Shown one piece after another: positions 20,621 through 30,319 of a stretch of 64,000 nt of DNA (position 1 is the stretch's first letter; each line of letters opens with the position of its first letter). The notes beneath the pieces are model-generated. The model had not been told where the DNA came from. It made no database searches and was given only the letters and a program-made list of their open reading frames with translations. This DNA comes from Corticibacter populi (GTDB taxonomy: Bacteria > Pseudomonadota > Gammaproteobacteria > Burkholderiales > Burkholderiaceae_C): positions 930,001-994,000 of the forward strand of contig NZ_SGWR01000001.1 in NCBI RefSeq assembly GCF_004217315.1. The letters are read 5' to 3'. Made by a program: the position numbers and the translations under genes.

Positions 20621-20655
20621 GGTAACTTGATGCAAAAATCAATACACAAGGTGAA

Positions 20656-21717
20656 TCAATGCCGCAAGTTTAGGGCACTGCGTGCCTGGTCCACAAGCGC
20701 CGTGATCATCAGATCGGCGGAAAACGGGTGCTCACTGGTGCGCGCCGCCTGCAGCAGCGCGGCCGACCATTGGCCCAGCCGGTCCAGCGCACGGCGGCGC
20801 TCCGGCGCCAACGCATCGGACGCGGCGGCCGGCAACAACGGCTGCAGCGCCTCGGCAGGAAAGAACCGGGGCGCTGCACCCACCGCCTGCGCCATCAGGT
20901 CATGACAGAGTTTGAGCAGCACGCCAATGGCCTGGCTCGGGCTGGCATCGGCCAGCATGCCGGCCTGGCCATGCGAGAGCTGGCGCGGCAATGCCTCCCA
21001 CTGGCTGGGCTGCCAGCCCGCCCGGGCCAGTGCCAGCGCATCGGCCGGGCGGCCGCCGGCGACCCGGATGGCCTGGCGCGCCTGCGCCGCATCCAGGCCT
21101 TGGGCCGCCAGCCAGTCGGCCGCCTCATCGGGCTGCGGCCAGGCCATGCTCCAGCTGTGGCAGCGGCTGCGGATGGTCGGCAGCAAACGGTGCGAGGCAT
21201 CGGTGGCAAGGACGAAGCGGGTGTCGCCCGGCGGCTCCTCCAGCGTCTTGAGCAGCGCATTAGCGGTGAAGGCGTTCATGTTCTCGGCCGGATAGACCAG
21301 TACCACCTTGCCGCGCCCGCGCGCATTGGTGCGCTGGGAGAAGGCGATCATCTGGCGCATCGCCTCGATGCGGATTTCCCGGCTGGGCTTGCGCTTGCTG
21401 TCGCCCGTCTCGGCCTCGGCGCCGCTCCAGCCCCATTCGAGCTGCAGCGCCTCGGGCAGCAGCACGCACAGGTCCGGGTGGGTGTGCACGTCCACTGCGT
21501 GGCAACTCTCACACTGGTTGCAGGCCGGCGCCGCTGGCGCATCGCTGGCGCGGCCTTCACACAGCATGGCCTTGGCCACTTGTAGCGCCAGCTCGAACTG
21601 ACCCAGCCCCGAGGCCCCCTGCAGCAGCAGGGCATGGCCTTGCTGCTGCAGCAGCGCATCGAGCTGGCGCCGCAGCCAGGGCATGGCGTGAACGGAATGA
21701 GAGGAGGATGTCGTCAT
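20656..21717 (-). CDS. holB: DNA polymerase III delta-prime subunit
   Basis: A 353-residue clamp-loader subunit. It has the AAA+ fold with a degenerate P-loop (GASGLGQFELA, no Lys, normal for delta prime), a zinc module CNQCESCHAVDVHTHPD, the helix NAFTANALLKTLEEPP, and sensor 1 region FVLATDASHRLLPTIRSRC. It loads the beta clamp as part of the gamma complex. ATG 21717 gives MTTSSSHS; the longer frame start adds ten residues without support. It follows tmk by 87 bases. Confidence 0.92.
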   Translation of the reverse strand: MTTSSSHSVHAMPWLRRQLDALLQQQGHALLLQGASGLGQFELALQVAKAMLCEGRASDAPAAPACNQCESCHAVDVHTHPDLCVLLPEALQLEWGWSGAEAETGDSKRKPSREIRIEAMRQMIAFSQRTNARGRGKVVLVYPAENMNAFTANALLKTLEEPPGDTRFVLATDASHRLLPTIRSRCHSWSMAWPQPDEAADWLAAQGLDAAQARQAIRVAGGRPADALALARAGWQPSQWEALPRQLSHGQAGMLADASPSQAIGVLLKLCHDLMAQAVGAAPRFFPAEALQPLLPAAASDALAPERRRALDRLGQWSAALLQAARTSEHPFSADLMITALVDQARSALNLRH

Positions 21718-21804
21718 GGTCAAGGCGCTATTGTTCCACAGCGCCATGGCACTGCGCCGCGGCGGGAGCGCCGCACGGGCGGGCTTCGACCAGCGCGCCG
21801 CCAG

Positions 21805-22557
21805 TCAATGCCCTGGCAGTCCATGCGGCGCCAAATACCCCCGCGCACGCAGGGCCTCCAGCACCTGGGCGCCGACCTGGGCGCGCTCTGCACCGGCGTC
21901 GATGCGCACGAAGCGCTGTGGTGCCTGCTGGGCGCGACGGGCATAGCCGGCGGCCACACGTTCGAAGAAGCTGCGTGCCTCGGCTTCGAAGCGGTCGGGC
22001 GTGCGCGCCTGCTGCAGGCGCTCGGCGGCCACGGCGGGCGGCACATCGAACCACAGCGTGCAATCGGGCTGCAGGCAGCCGCCTGGCGGCACCACGGCAT
22101 GCCAGGGCGGCACGGCCGTTTGCCCTTCCCCGGCCTCCCGCGTATCCGCGCCCTGCACCCAGGCCTCGAGCTGCTCGAGCATCGGCCAGGCCACGCCGCG
22201 CCCCGCACCTTGATAGGCGAAGGTGGCATCGGTGAAGCGGTCGCACAACACCGTGGTGCCGGCGGCCAGCGCCGGCACGATGACCTGCTGCAGGTGGTGC
22301 CGCCGCGCCGCAAAGGCCAGCAGGGTTTCGGCCACGGCATCCATGCTTTCGTGCAGCAGCAGCGCGCGGATCTGCTCGGCCAGCGGCGTGCCGCCGGGTT
22401 CGCGCGTGAGCAGCACCTCGGCACCGGCGCCGCGCAGCGCCCCGGCCATGGCCTCGATGTGCGAGGACTTGCCCGCGCCATCGATACCCTCGACGGTGAT
22501 GAACCAGCCACGCCGGGTCTGTGCCAGCTTCCGGTCTTGCGATGGGGATGGGTGCAT
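21805..22557 (-). CDS. tmk: thymidylate kinase
   Basis: A 250-residue dTMP kinase that makes dTDP. The P-loop GIDGAGKS, the [14 protein letters not shown] block, the substrate motif [16 protein letters not shown] and the LWFDVP strand are all present. It is about 35 residues longer than the E. coli enzyme, partly through an insert of some 25-30 residues (Gly/Pro-rich, around [11 protein letters not shown]) between the helix LEQLEAWV and the strand PDCTLWFD, and partly through a longer N-terminus. It follows mltG by 24 bases. Confidence 0.93.
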   Translation of the reverse strand: MHPSPSQDRKLAQTRRGWFITVEGIDGAGKSSHIEAMAGALRGAGAEVLLTREPGGTPLAEQIRALLLHESMDAVAETLLAFAARRHHLQQVIVPALAAGTTVLCDRFTDATFAYQGAGRGVAWPMLEQLEAWVQGADTREAGEGQTAVPPWHAVVPPGGCLQPDCTLWFDVPPAVAAERLQQARTPDRFEAEARSFFERVAAGYARRAQQAPQRFVRIDAGAERAQVGAQVLEALRARGYLAPHGLPGH

Positions 22558-22581
22558 GGATGAAACCGGTGCGCAGCCGCA

Positions 22582-23577
22582 TCAGCGGCCGCGAATGTAT
22601 TGGTTGACGGCCCGGTTGTGTTCCTGCAACGTGTCGCTGAACTGGCTGGTGCCGTCGCCCCGCGCAACGAAGTACAGCGCAGTGGTCTTCTCCGGCTGCA
22701 CCGCCGCCAGCAGCGAGGCCTTGCCCGGCATGGCGATCGGCGTGGGCGGCAGGCCCGCGCGGGTGTATGTGTTCCAGGGTGAATCGGTGTCGAGATGGCG
22801 GCGCCGCAGGCGGCCATCGAAATCCTCGCCTAGGCCGTAGATGACGGTCGGGTCGGTCTGCAACAGCATGCCTCTTCTGATGCGGTTGATGAAGACGCCG
22901 GCAATGCGGCCACGGTCGGTGTGCAGGCCGGTTTCCTTCTCGACGATGCTCGCCAGGATCAAGGCCTCGTCGGGCGACTTGAGCGGCAGGTTGCGGTCGC
23001 GCTGGCTCCAGGCCGCCTCGAGCATGCGGTCCATCGCTTCCATGGCCTGGCGCAGGATCGCCAGGTCGCTGCTGCCCCGCGCAAACATGTAGGTGTCGGG
23101 GAAGAAGCGGCCTTCCGGATGCACGCCCTCGCGGCCGAGCCGCGCCATGATCTGCGCGTCGTTCAACTCGGCGGTCTCGTGCGTGATGGGCATCTGGGCC
23201 AGCAGCGCACGCAGCTGGCGGAAGTTCCAGCCTTCGACGATGGTCATCGGCAGCAGGCTTTGCTCGCCCTTGACCAGCCGCTCAATCACCCGGCGCGGCG
23301 TCACGCCGCTCTCGAACTCATAATAACCGGCCTTGACCTGTACTCCCTCGCCCGACACGCGCAGCCAGGCATGCAGCAGTTCGGGCGGCACCCGCAGCAC
23401 GCCGCTGTCGTGCAACTGCTGCGCCACGCCGCGCACCGGGGTGCCGCGCGCAATGTCGACCTCCGCCGGCTTGGCGGCGATCTGCAGCGGCTGGCCCCAC
23501 CACCACACGGCATAGCCGGCGGCAGCGCCTGCCAATAACAGCAAGAAAAAAACGAAATACAGGAGCTTGCGCAGCAA
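22582..23577 (-). CDS. mltG: endolytic murein transglycosylase MltG
   Basis: A 331-residue inner-membrane lytic transglycosylase of the YceG family, which cuts nascent glycan strands. The N-terminal anchor is LLYFVFFLLLLAGAAAGYAV. The catalytic region contains LASIVEKETG with the essential Glu, followed by FINRIRRGMLLQTDPTVIYGLG and NTYTRAGLPPTPI. No ATG fits the start of the conserved part; TTG at 23577 is chosen because AGAGGAAG precedes it by nine bases. It is first in the leftward block mltG-tmk-holB-pilZ-tatD. Confidence 0.88.
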   Translation of the reverse strand: MLRKLLYFVFFLLLLAGAAAGYAVWWWGQPLQIAAKPAEVDIARGTPVRGVAQQLHDSGVLRVPPELLHAWLRVSGEGVQVKAGYYEFESGVTPRRVIERLVKGEQSLLPMTIVEGWNFRQLRALLAQMPITHETAELNDAQIMARLGREGVHPEGRFFPDTYMFARGSSDLAILRQAMEAMDRMLEAAWSQRDRNLPLKSPDEALILASIVEKETGLHTDRGRIAGVFINRIRRGMLLQTDPTVIYGLGEDFDGRLRRRHLDTDSPWNTYTRAGLPPTPIAMPGKASLLAAVQPEKTTALYFVARGDGTSQFSDTLQEHNRAVNQYIRGR

Positions 23578-23713
23578 GATGGGGCTTCCTCTGATAAAAC
23601 CTTGGACACCATGCCCATCCAGGCCGTGTCTTCCAAAAACTGGCCGACGATAGCACACAATGCCCCGCCGCAAGCCTGCCCCGGCGGGGCCCGATACCCT
23701 TCCCTTCATTGCC

Positions 23714-24754
23714 ATGACCCCAACCCCTTCCGCACTCGCCAATGCCATCGCGCCCATCCACGAGCTGGGCGTGCTGCTCTGCAGCGGCCCGGATGCCCGC
23801 AGCTTCCTGCACGGGCAGCTCACCAACGACTTCCTGCTGCTGGACCACACCCAGGCGCGGCTCGCTGCCTTCCTCAGCGCCAAGGGCCGCATGCAGGCCA
23901 GCTTCATCGGCATCCGCCACGGCGAGGCCGACGTGCTGCTGCTCGTGCACCGCAGCGTGCTGGCGGCGGTGCAAAAGCGGCTATCGATGTTCGTGCTGCG
24001 GGCCAAGGCCAAGCTCAGCGATGCCAGTGCGGACTGGCAGCTGCAGGCGCTGTTCGGTGATGCCGTCCGCGCCCAGGTTGGCGCAGCACTGGCACCCTGG
24101 CAATTGCAGGCGGCGGCCGATGGCAGCCTCGCCATCGGGCTTTACCCGGCCGCGGGCCTGCCGCGCGCGCTGCGGCTGCGCCCGGCCGCAACTGACGCAG
24201 CCAAGAGTGGCACCGACGGCGCCACCAGCGTGCCCGAAGCCGCCTGGCAGTGGAGCGAAGTCGCCAGCGGCGTGGCCACCATCAGCGCTCCGGTGGTGGA
24301 CCTGCTGGTGCCGCAGATGCTCAACTACGAATCGATCGGCGGCATCAACTTCAAGAAGGGCTGCTACCCCGGCCAGGAAGTGGTGGCCCGCAGCCAGTTC
24401 CGCGGTGCCATCAAGCGCCGCGCACTGCTGGCCCGGGGCGCCGCGGCTGCGCTGCCGCAGCCGGGCGACGAAGTCTTCGGTGCCGGCGATGACGAACAGC
24501 CCTGCGGCCTGGTCGTACAGGTCGCGGCGCACTGGCCGGCCGACACCGACGCCAACGGCCTCACGCGCTTTGACGCCATCGTCTCGCTGCAGACCGCCCA
24601 TGCCGGCGAGGCCCTGCACATTCGCCCGGCCGCTGCCGGCATGCCGCCAGATGGGGCTGCGCCTGCAGCATCTGCCGCGCATGGCGCACATGCCGCAACG
24701 CCGGTGGCAATCGACGTCCACGCCGCGCCCTATCCTTTGCTGGACGACATCTGA
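23714..24754 (+). CDS. ygfZ: YgfZ/GcvT-like folate-binding Fe-S cluster repair protein
   Basis: A 346-residue protein of the YgfZ family, folate-dependent factors that support Fe-S enzyme maturation or repair. The signature KGCYPGQEVVAR is intact, with GINFKKG before it. The N-terminal half shows LHGQLTNDF and FLSAKGRMQASF, also typical. A C-terminal Ala/His-rich tail of about 40 residues looks variable. ATG 23714 is preferred over 23660 from conservation. It is divergent from mltG. Confidence 0.9.
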   Translation: MTPTPSALANAIAPIHELGVLLCSGPDARSFLHGQLTNDFLLLDHTQARLAAFLSAKGRMQASFIGIRHGEADVLLLVHRSVLAAVQKRLSMFVLRAKAKLSDASADWQLQALFGDAVRAQVGAALAPWQLQAAADGSLAIGLYPAAGLPRALRLRPAATDAAKSGTDGATSVPEAAWQWSEVASGVATISAPVVDLLVPQMLNYESIGGINFKKGCYPGQEVVARSQFRGAIKRRALLARGAAAALPQPGDEVFGAGDDEQPCGLVVQVAAHWPADTDANGLTRFDAIVSLQTAHAGEALHIRPAAAGMPPDGAAPAASAAHGAHAATPVAIDVHAAPYPLLDDI

Positions 24755-24805
24755 GACGCTTTTTCACGACCTTCTGACGGGCCGCGTTGTCCACCCCGAA
24801 GAGGC

Positions 24806-24817
24806 GTCCGATCGGAC
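24806..24817. other. 12-bp perfect palindrome in the ygfZ-lipoprotein gap
   Basis: GTCCGATCGGAC is self-complementary and lies in the 227-bp gap upstream of the lipoprotein gene. It could be a protein-binding site; nothing else in this gap stands out. Confidence 0.25.
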
Positions 24818-24981
24818 CTCCGAGGGCGGCTTGGCCGACCGCACTTTGACCTCCTGCCGAGACACATGAAAAGATCGTAAGCAGATTCTGACGGGTTGTG
24901 GCCGCGTGGCGGGGCGTCGATACAATCGCCACGGCTTCCCCCACCCGATCCGGCCATCGGCCATTGCCAGGAGACTTCGCC

Positions 24982-26931
24982 GTGACCTCTGCCGTGCGCG
25001 CACCCCGCCGTCCATCCATCCCGCTGACCGCATGGGGTCTTGCTACCGCCGTGGCGTTGGCGGCGGGCTGCTCTTCCAGCGACGACAACGCCCCCCTCGC
25101 CTATGCGCCGGCCGAAAGCATCTACATCGCGGCCAATCTGGCGCCACTCAGCGATGGCGGCGTGCAACTGGTGGAAACCCTGTTCCAGCCTTTGGTGCCG
25201 ATGCTGCTCAGCTTCAATGAACTGATCGCCGCCGATGCGGACAGGATCGACAGCGAGAAGGACCTGCGTATCAAGGCTTTCCTACGCTACCTGCAGAAAA
25301 CCAGCGATGCCGAGGGTCTGGCCGGCTTCGGCATCGACCTGAAGGCCCTCTACGCACTGTACGAAATCGAGCTGCGCCCGGTGCTGCGTGTGAGCCTGCA
25401 GAATCCCGACAAGCTGCGCAAACTGATGGCGGAGCTGGAAAAGGCCGCCGGTCGGTCTTTCCCGGTGCAGCAACACGGCACCATCAGCTACTGGAGCGTG
25501 CCACTCAAGGAGAACCTGAGTGACAGCGATGCCGCCGCCTTGCTCGAAGGGACCGACAACCTGCGCGAGGCGCTGCCGGGTGAGCTGCTGACGCCAGAGG
25601 ACCGCCAGGCCCTGGCGGACAGCGACCCGCATCTGCTGATCGCCATCGCCAGCGAGCATCTGGTCGTCGCGCTCGACACCCGTGACGGCAAGGTGCCGCT
25701 CGACACGCTGCTGGGCGTGCAAAAACCCAAGCACTCGATGCTCAAGGCCGGCACGCTGGAGACCATCAACAAACAATACGGCCTCGCGCCCTACGGCACT
25801 TTCTGGCTCGACAGCCAGCGCCTGCTGCCGCTGCTCGGTTTGGGTCCGGACGCCGAACTGGCCCGCACACGCAGCCTGCTCAAGGAACCGCTCGATACGG
25901 CCTGTGCCCAGGAGATCACCGCACTGGCCGGTAAAGTGCCAGGGATGCTCAGCGGCTACAGCAACATCAATGCCACCCGGGCCCAGCTGCGCACCACCCT
26001 GCTGCTGGAGCCGCTGTTGCGCGAAGACTTCAGGCCCGTGCTGGCCCCCTTGGCCGGCACCCAGCCACCTGGGGCCGGCATCGAGCTGGGCGGCTCGCTG
26101 CGTCTGGACCGGCTCGCCGGTTTCATCCAGAAGCAGGTCAGTGCCATCCAGGCCAAGCCTTTCCAATGCGATCAGCTGCAGTTCATCAATGCGACCGCCG
26201 CCTCGCCGCGCCTCGCCAAAACCCTGGCGCCGCTCTACATGGGCGGCAGCGTCGGCACCGGCATCTACGTCCGCATGACCGGCCTCGACACCTCCGGCAG
26301 CACACCACTGCCGGAAGGCATGGTGCTGTGGTCGGCGGACAATCCGCAGGCCCTGTTGAGCTATCTGACGCTGGCCGAGCCAAGCCTGGCGACGCTGCGT
26401 CTGCAGCCGGGCGAGCTTCCCAAGGCGCTGGCGGCCGAGCAGTTCGAAAGCATTTTCGACTCCCCGCAACCCATGCCGATGTGGGTGGCCATGGGCCCCC
26501 ACTGGCTCGGACTTGCCGCAGGCGAGAGTGCCCGCAATGGCCTTGCCCAACTCCAGCAGGACACCGGCACCATGCGCGAGCCGCTGCTGTTCACCCGCTA
26601 CAGCGGCACACTGCTGGCCGACACCCTGCATACCTTCAGTGCAACCTTGCTGGAGGAACTTCGTGAGGAGCGCGCAAACGCCCACGACCACGACGACCAC
26701 GCGCGCGCGGATGGCGATGTGGAGGAAGATGGCGCCGAGGATCTGGAAGAGCCGACCGGGCAAGAACGGCTGGCCGAGCAGCGCGCCAATCAATGGCTGC
26801 AATCCTTTTTCGACGCCAGTGAAGCATTCCTGCGCAACATCGACTCGCTCAGCAGCGAACTCACGCTGGGCGAATACGGACTGGAGCAGTACGACAGCCT
26901 GACGCTGCGCCCTCAGCCGAAAAAACCGTAG
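24982..26931 (+). CDS. large lipoprotein of unknown function
   Basis: A 649-residue protein starting at GTG 24982, preceded by GGAG at eight bases. The N-terminus has basic residues, a hydrophobic stretch and a lipobox LAAGC near residue 30, followed by SSSDDNAP; the lack of Asp at +2 (CSSSDD) is compatible with outer-membrane sorting. The body is a mixed alpha/beta protein without a family I can name. Near the C-terminus is a His/Asp/Glu-rich acidic stretch (HDHDDHARADGD, then EEDGAEDLEE) that could bind metal ions. It is convergent with the SirB1-type gene. Confidence 0.7.
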   Translation: MTSAVRAPRRPSIPLTAWGLATAVALAAGCSSSDDNAPLAYAPAESIYIAANLAPLSDGGVQLVETLFQPLVPMLLSFNELIAADADRIDSEKDLRIKAFLRYLQKTSDAEGLAGFGIDLKALYALYEIELRPVLRVSLQNPDKLRKLMAELEKAAGRSFPVQQHGTISYWSVPLKENLSDSDAAALLEGTDNLREALPGELLTPEDRQALADSDPHLLIAIASEHLVVALDTRDGKVPLDTLLGVQKPKHSMLKAGTLETINKQYGLAPYGTFWLDSQRLLPLLGLGPDAELARTRSLLKEPLDTACAQEITALAGKVPGMLSGYSNINATRAQLRTTLLLEPLLREDFRPVLAPLAGTQPPGAGIELGGSLRLDRLAGFIQKQVSAIQAKPFQCDQLQFINATAASPRLAKTLAPLYMGGSVGTGIYVRMTGLDTSGSTPLPEGMVLWSADNPQALLSYLTLAEPSLATLRLQPGELPKALAAEQFESIFDSPQPMPMWVAMGPHWLGLAAGESARNGLAQLQQDTGTMREPLLFTRYSGTLLADTLHTFSATLLEELREERANAHDHDDHARADGDVEEDGAEDLEEPTGQERLAEQRANQWLQSFFDASEAFLRNIDSLSSELTLGEYGLEQYDSLTLRPQPKKP

Positions 26932-26934
26932 AGC

Positions 26935-26958
26935 CCCCGTTCACGATCTTTTCGTGCG
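26935..26958 (+). repeat. dispersed hairpin element, copy after the lipoprotein gene
   Basis: CCCCGTTCACGATCTTTTCG followed by TGCG. It folds as CACGA-tcttt-TCGTG and resembles the arms of the 13340-13469 element and the copy at 30296-30316. It starts directly after a TAG stop. Confidence 0.5.
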
Positions 26959-26965
26959 CGGACTC

Positions 26966-27814
26966 TCAGCTCAGCGTCCGCAGGTCGCGCAGCTTCTGCG
27001 CAACCTGCTGCGTATCCGAGGCATCGCGGGCATGGTCCAGATAGGTCTCGAAATCCGCCATCGCCTGTTGCGTGTGCTCGAGTTCCAGATGGGCCCAGCC
27101 ACGGTCGCGCAGCTCCGCCCAATCCTGCGGCAACAGCACCACGAGGCGCTGCTGCACCGCCAGCAGGCGCTGCGCATCGTGCTGGGTGCGGTAGATTTCC
27201 TTGAGGTTGCGCAGCATGCGGGCAATGATCTCGCGCGGCCTGGCGCTTTGCAGGAACATCGCCAGTGGCACCACGTCGTCGCTGACGAGGCTCAGGCGCG
27301 GAATCTGCGATTGCAGCTGTTCGGTCAGCTCCTCGCTGGAGAAGGACTTGCCCGTCAGCGGGTCCAGCACCACCTGCCCTTGCGCCAGCAGCACCTTGAG
27401 CATGAAATGCCCGGGAAAAGACACCCCGTGCGCATCCAGGCCGATACCGCGCGCCAGCTCCAGCCACAGCAGACCCACCGAGATGGGGATGCCACGGCGG
27501 CTTTGCAGCACCGCGTGCAGAAAGCTGTTCTCCGGGTCGTAGTAATCGTTGCGATTGACCGAGAAGCCCAATTCGCCATAGAAGAAGCGGTTGAGCAGGC
27601 GGATGCGCTCGAGCACCGAAGCCGACCGGTCGCAGCGCCTGCGCAGCCGCGACTGCAGGCTCTCGACAGCCAGCAGCGGCTCTTGCAGGTCCAGTTCCGG
27701 GTATTCGTCCTGCGCCAGACTGATGGCCGTCTCCAGCAAGGGCAGTTCATCATCGGACTGCACCAGACTGGCGAAATACTCCAGCGGCGTGGGAGCGTGC
27801 AGGTTCAGCAGCAT
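26966..27814 (-). CDS. SirB1-family transglutaminase-like/TPR protein
   Basis: A 282-residue protein of the SirB1 group: a transglutaminase-like fold followed by a tetratricopeptide tail. Recognisable parts are LLNRFFYGELGFSVNRNDYYDPENSFLHAVL, RRGIPISVGLLWLELARGIGL, GVSFPGHFML and the C-terminal TPR helix LVVLLPQDWAELRDRG. The role is unknown; the usual transglutaminase catalytic Cys is replaced by SVGL in this family, so enzyme activity is doubtful. ATG 27814 is the first fitting start, with a weak binding site. Confidence 0.8.
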   Translation of the reverse strand: MLLNLHAPTPLEYFASLVQSDDELPLLETAISLAQDEYPELDLQEPLLAVESLQSRLRRRCDRSASVLERIRLLNRFFYGELGFSVNRNDYYDPENSFLHAVLQSRRGIPISVGLLWLELARGIGLDAHGVSFPGHFMLKVLLAQGQVVLDPLTGKSFSSEELTEQLQSQIPRLSLVSDDVVPLAMFLQSARPREIIARMLRNLKEIYRTQHDAQRLLAVQQRLVVLLPQDWAELRDRGWAHLELEHTQQAMADFETYLDHARDASDTQQVAQKLRDLRTLS

Positions 27815-28003
27815 GCGTTCATCGTTGTTCAGGATCGCGATGCAATCCAGTGTAGCAGCGCGCCAATGCCAATGCCCCGGGGTCAGAACCTGCCCAAGGC
27901 GTTCGAAGTTCGATCGTCTGCTTGACCAACAACCCGCGCAGCGGCAACTCCCCCGCACCGCAGCCAGGAATCCCTGTTTGTTGCCGAAGTGGTTCCTGTG
28001 CGG

Positions 28004-28897
28004 TCAGAGCGGAAACAGCTTCTGCGCGATGAAGTCGACGAACGCCCTGATCCTGGGCGAGAGGTGACGGCTCGATGGCCACAGCACATGGAAAATCATG
28101 CATTCCTGGTTGTAGTCATCCAGCACCGTGACCAGGCTGCCTTGCTGCAGTTGGCGCCGTACCGCGATTTCCGGAATGCAGGCGATGCCCAGCCCCTGTT
28201 CGGCAAAGCAAACCTGCGGGTCAAGGGTGTTGGTCACCATGCTGGCGGGCAAGCCGATGGCAGGCATGTCGGCGGAGCGCCCGAGCGGCCAGATGTCCAG
28301 CCTGCCAGTGCTGGGAAAACGATAGAGCAGGCATGCATGGCGAGCCAGATCCTCCGGCGTGTGCGGGGTTCCCGCGCGCCGGAAATAGGCCGGCGCGCCG
28401 ACGATCACCTTGCGGCACGAACCGATGCGGCGCGCCATCAGCCGGGAGTCGCTGGGCGCACCGGAACGGATGACCGCATCGAAGCCCTCCTCGATGACAT
28501 CCACCAGGCGATCCGAATAGTCGATATCCAGCTCGATGGCCGGGTATAACCGCTTGAATTCGGCCAATCCGGGCATGAACTGCGTGCCGATCGACGGCAG
28601 ACTGATGCGCAGCTTGCCGTGTGGTTCGGCCTGCGTTTGCTGCAGTTCCGCTTCGGCCGACTCCACCTCGCACAGGATGCGGCGACAACGCTCCAGAAAC
28701 AGTGTGCCTTCGGGCGTCAACTTGATGGTGCGGGTGGAGCGATGGAAGAGCCGCACGCCAAGACGTTCTTCCAGGCGTGCAATGGCTTTACTGACGGCAG
28801 AAGCCGAAATGCCGAGTTGCTGCCCGGCCGCAGTGAAACTGCGCGCCTCGCCCACGCGAACGAAGAGGTTCAGCGCTCCCAGATTGTCCATGCCCAC
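28004..28897 (-). CDS. LysR-type transcriptional regulator
   Basis: A 297-residue LTTR. The N-terminal winged helix is clear (LFVRVGEARSFTAAGQQLGISASAVSKAIARLEERLGVRLFHR), followed by the RTIKLTPEG turn and a periplasmic-binding-like effector domain. It is divergent from an MFS transporter gene and presumably regulates it; a T-N11-A dyad lies in the shared region. The true start may be ATG 28897 or ATG 28891 (MDNLGALN). Confidence 0.9.
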   Translation of the reverse strand: MGMDNLGALNLFVRVGEARSFTAAGQQLGISASAVSKAIARLEERLGVRLFHRSTRTIKLTPEGTLFLERCRRILCEVESAEAELQQTQAEPHGKLRISLPSIGTQFMPGLAEFKRLYPAIELDIDYSDRLVDVIEEGFDAVIRSGAPSDSRLMARRIGSCRKVIVGAPAYFRRAGTPHTPEDLARHACLLYRFPSTGRLDIWPLGRSADMPAIGLPASMVTNTLDPQVCFAEQGLGIACIPEIAVRRQLQQGSLVTVLDDYNQECMIFHVLWPSSRHLSPRIRAFVDFIAQKLFPL

Positions 28898-28910
28898 CCT
28901 CGATTGATGA

Positions 28911-28931
28911 CAAATCAGTCATATGTATTTG
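28911..28931. promoter_or_regulatory. T-N11-A dyad, candidate LysR binding site
   Basis: CAAAT-N11-ATTTG (28911-28915 and 28927-28931) has the T-N11-A form typical of LTTR sites and lies in the 136-bp region between the divergent lysR and MFS genes. A wider inverted pair, GACAAAT (28909) and ATTTGTC (28951), surrounds it. Confidence 0.55.
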
Positions 28932-29033
28932 GAACTGTAGCCTGTTTTTCATTTGTCCATGCCTTCGCATACTGCGAGACACACCCAGACGCGCCAACCG
29001 GTCGCGCGGTGACAGATGATGAAAAGGTTGAGA

Positions 29034-30287
29034 ATGACGACGACGAATGCCGCGCCCCAAAACGCGGAACGACTGCCACTGGCCGCCTTGCTGGCCTTGG
29101 CGATGACGGGCTTCCTGGCGCTGCTGACGGAGACGCTGCCAGCCGGCATGCTGTCGCAGATCAGCCAGGGCGTGGGCGTATCGGAAGCGCTCGCGGGCCA
29201 GTTCGTCACCCTCTATGCGTTGGGAGCGCTGGTCGCTGCCATCCCGCTGACAGCGGCGACGCTGGGCTGGCGCCGCCGGCCGCTGCTGATCGCTGCATTG
29301 CTGGCGTTGCTGGTCTTCAACACGCTCACGGCCCTGACGTCCAGCTATGGCGTGGCCCTGGGCGCACGCTTTCTGGCAGGCATGGCGACGGGCCTGATCT
29401 GGGGCATGCTGGCGGGTTACGCGCGGCGCATGGCGCCCGGGCACCTCAAGGGGCGCGCGCTGGCGATAGCGGGGCTTGGCGCACCGTTGGCGCTGTCGCT
29501 GGGTGTGCCGTTGGGCTCCCTGCTGGGCGCCACCCTGGGCTGGCGCAGCGCGTTCGCAGCCGTGTCGCTGCTGACGCTGGGGGTCATGGCCTGGATTTTC
29601 CTGAAAGTGCCGGACTATCCGGGTCAGACTGCCCGCCAGCGCGCTCCGGTGCGCCGGGTTTTCATGACGCCCGGCGTGCGCCCGGTGCTGGCGGTTCTCG
29701 TACTGTGGGTGCTGGCGCACAATATTCTCTACACCTATGTCATGCCCTTTCTGGCACCTGCCGGCCTGTCCCACAGGGTCGATCTGGTGCTGCTGGTCTT
29801 CGGCGTGGCGTCGCTGCTCGGCATCTGGCTCACGGGCCTGCTGATCGACCGCATGCTGCACCGGCTCGTGCTGCTCAGTCTGACCGGCTTCGCCGCGGCT
29901 GCCCTGCTGCTGGGCCTTGCGGGAGCCCAGCCCGCGGCCATTTATCTGGCAGTTGCGGTGTGGGGATTGACCTTCGGCGGTTCACCAACCCTGTTGCAAA
30001 CCGCATCGGCCGAAGCGGCGGGTTCCGGCGCGGACGTCGCGCAATCCATCCTGGTCACGGCATGGAACAGCGCCATCGCGGCGGGTGGCATCGTTGGCGG
30101 CATGCTGCTGGAGACGGCGGGTGTCGGCGCATTCCCCTGGGTATTGCTGGCGCTGCTGCTCACCGGCCTGGCCATCGCCTGGGCATCGCGTACGCATGGA
30201 TTTCCGACCAAACCGCGCAGCGCATTGAATGGACGGCATCACGCCGCCAACGATAGCGCCCGCCAGCGAGCGAATGGCAAGGGATGA
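29034..30287 (+). CDS. MFS efflux transporter (DHA1/AraJ-like)
   Basis: A 417-residue major facilitator with about twelve membrane segments. The N-terminal TETLPAGMLSQISQGVGVSEALAGQ in pieces, a GARFLAGMATGLIWG segment and the GAPLALSLGVPLGSLLG motif C-like stretch mark it as a DHA1-type antiporter of the sugar/drug efflux subgroup. ATG 29034 is preferred to 29016 because AAGG lies eight bases upstream. It is divergent from, and probably controlled by, the LysR gene. Confidence 0.82.
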   Translation: MTTTNAAPQNAERLPLAALLALAMTGFLALLTETLPAGMLSQISQGVGVSEALAGQFVTLYALGALVAAIPLTAATLGWRRRPLLIAALLALLVFNTLTALTSSYGVALGARFLAGMATGLIWGMLAGYARRMAPGHLKGRALAIAGLGAPLALSLGVPLGSLLGATLGWRSAFAAVSLLTLGVMAWIFLKVPDYPGQTARQRAPVRRVFMTPGVRPVLAVLVLWVLAHNILYTYVMPFLAPAGLSHRVDLVLLVFGVASLLGIWLTGLLIDRMLHRLVLLSLTGFAAAALLLGLAGAQPAAIYLAVAVWGLTFGGSPTLLQTASAEAAGSGADVAQSILVTAWNSAIAAGGIVGGMLLETAGVGAFPWVLLALLLTGLAIAWASRTHGFPTKPRSALNGRHHAANDSARQRANGKG

Positions 30288-30295
30288 GCGTGACC

Positions 30296-30316
30296 CATGA
30301 AAGGATCATGAACAGG
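30296..30316 (-). repeat. dispersed hairpin element, copy after murJ
   Basis: On the minus strand CCTGTTCATGATCCTTTCAT then G, folding as CATGA-tcctt-TCATG. It follows the murJ stop codon by three bases (TGA AAA CCTGTTCA). The stem differs from the copy at 26935 but still pairs. Confidence 0.5.
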
Positions 30317-30319
30317 TTT

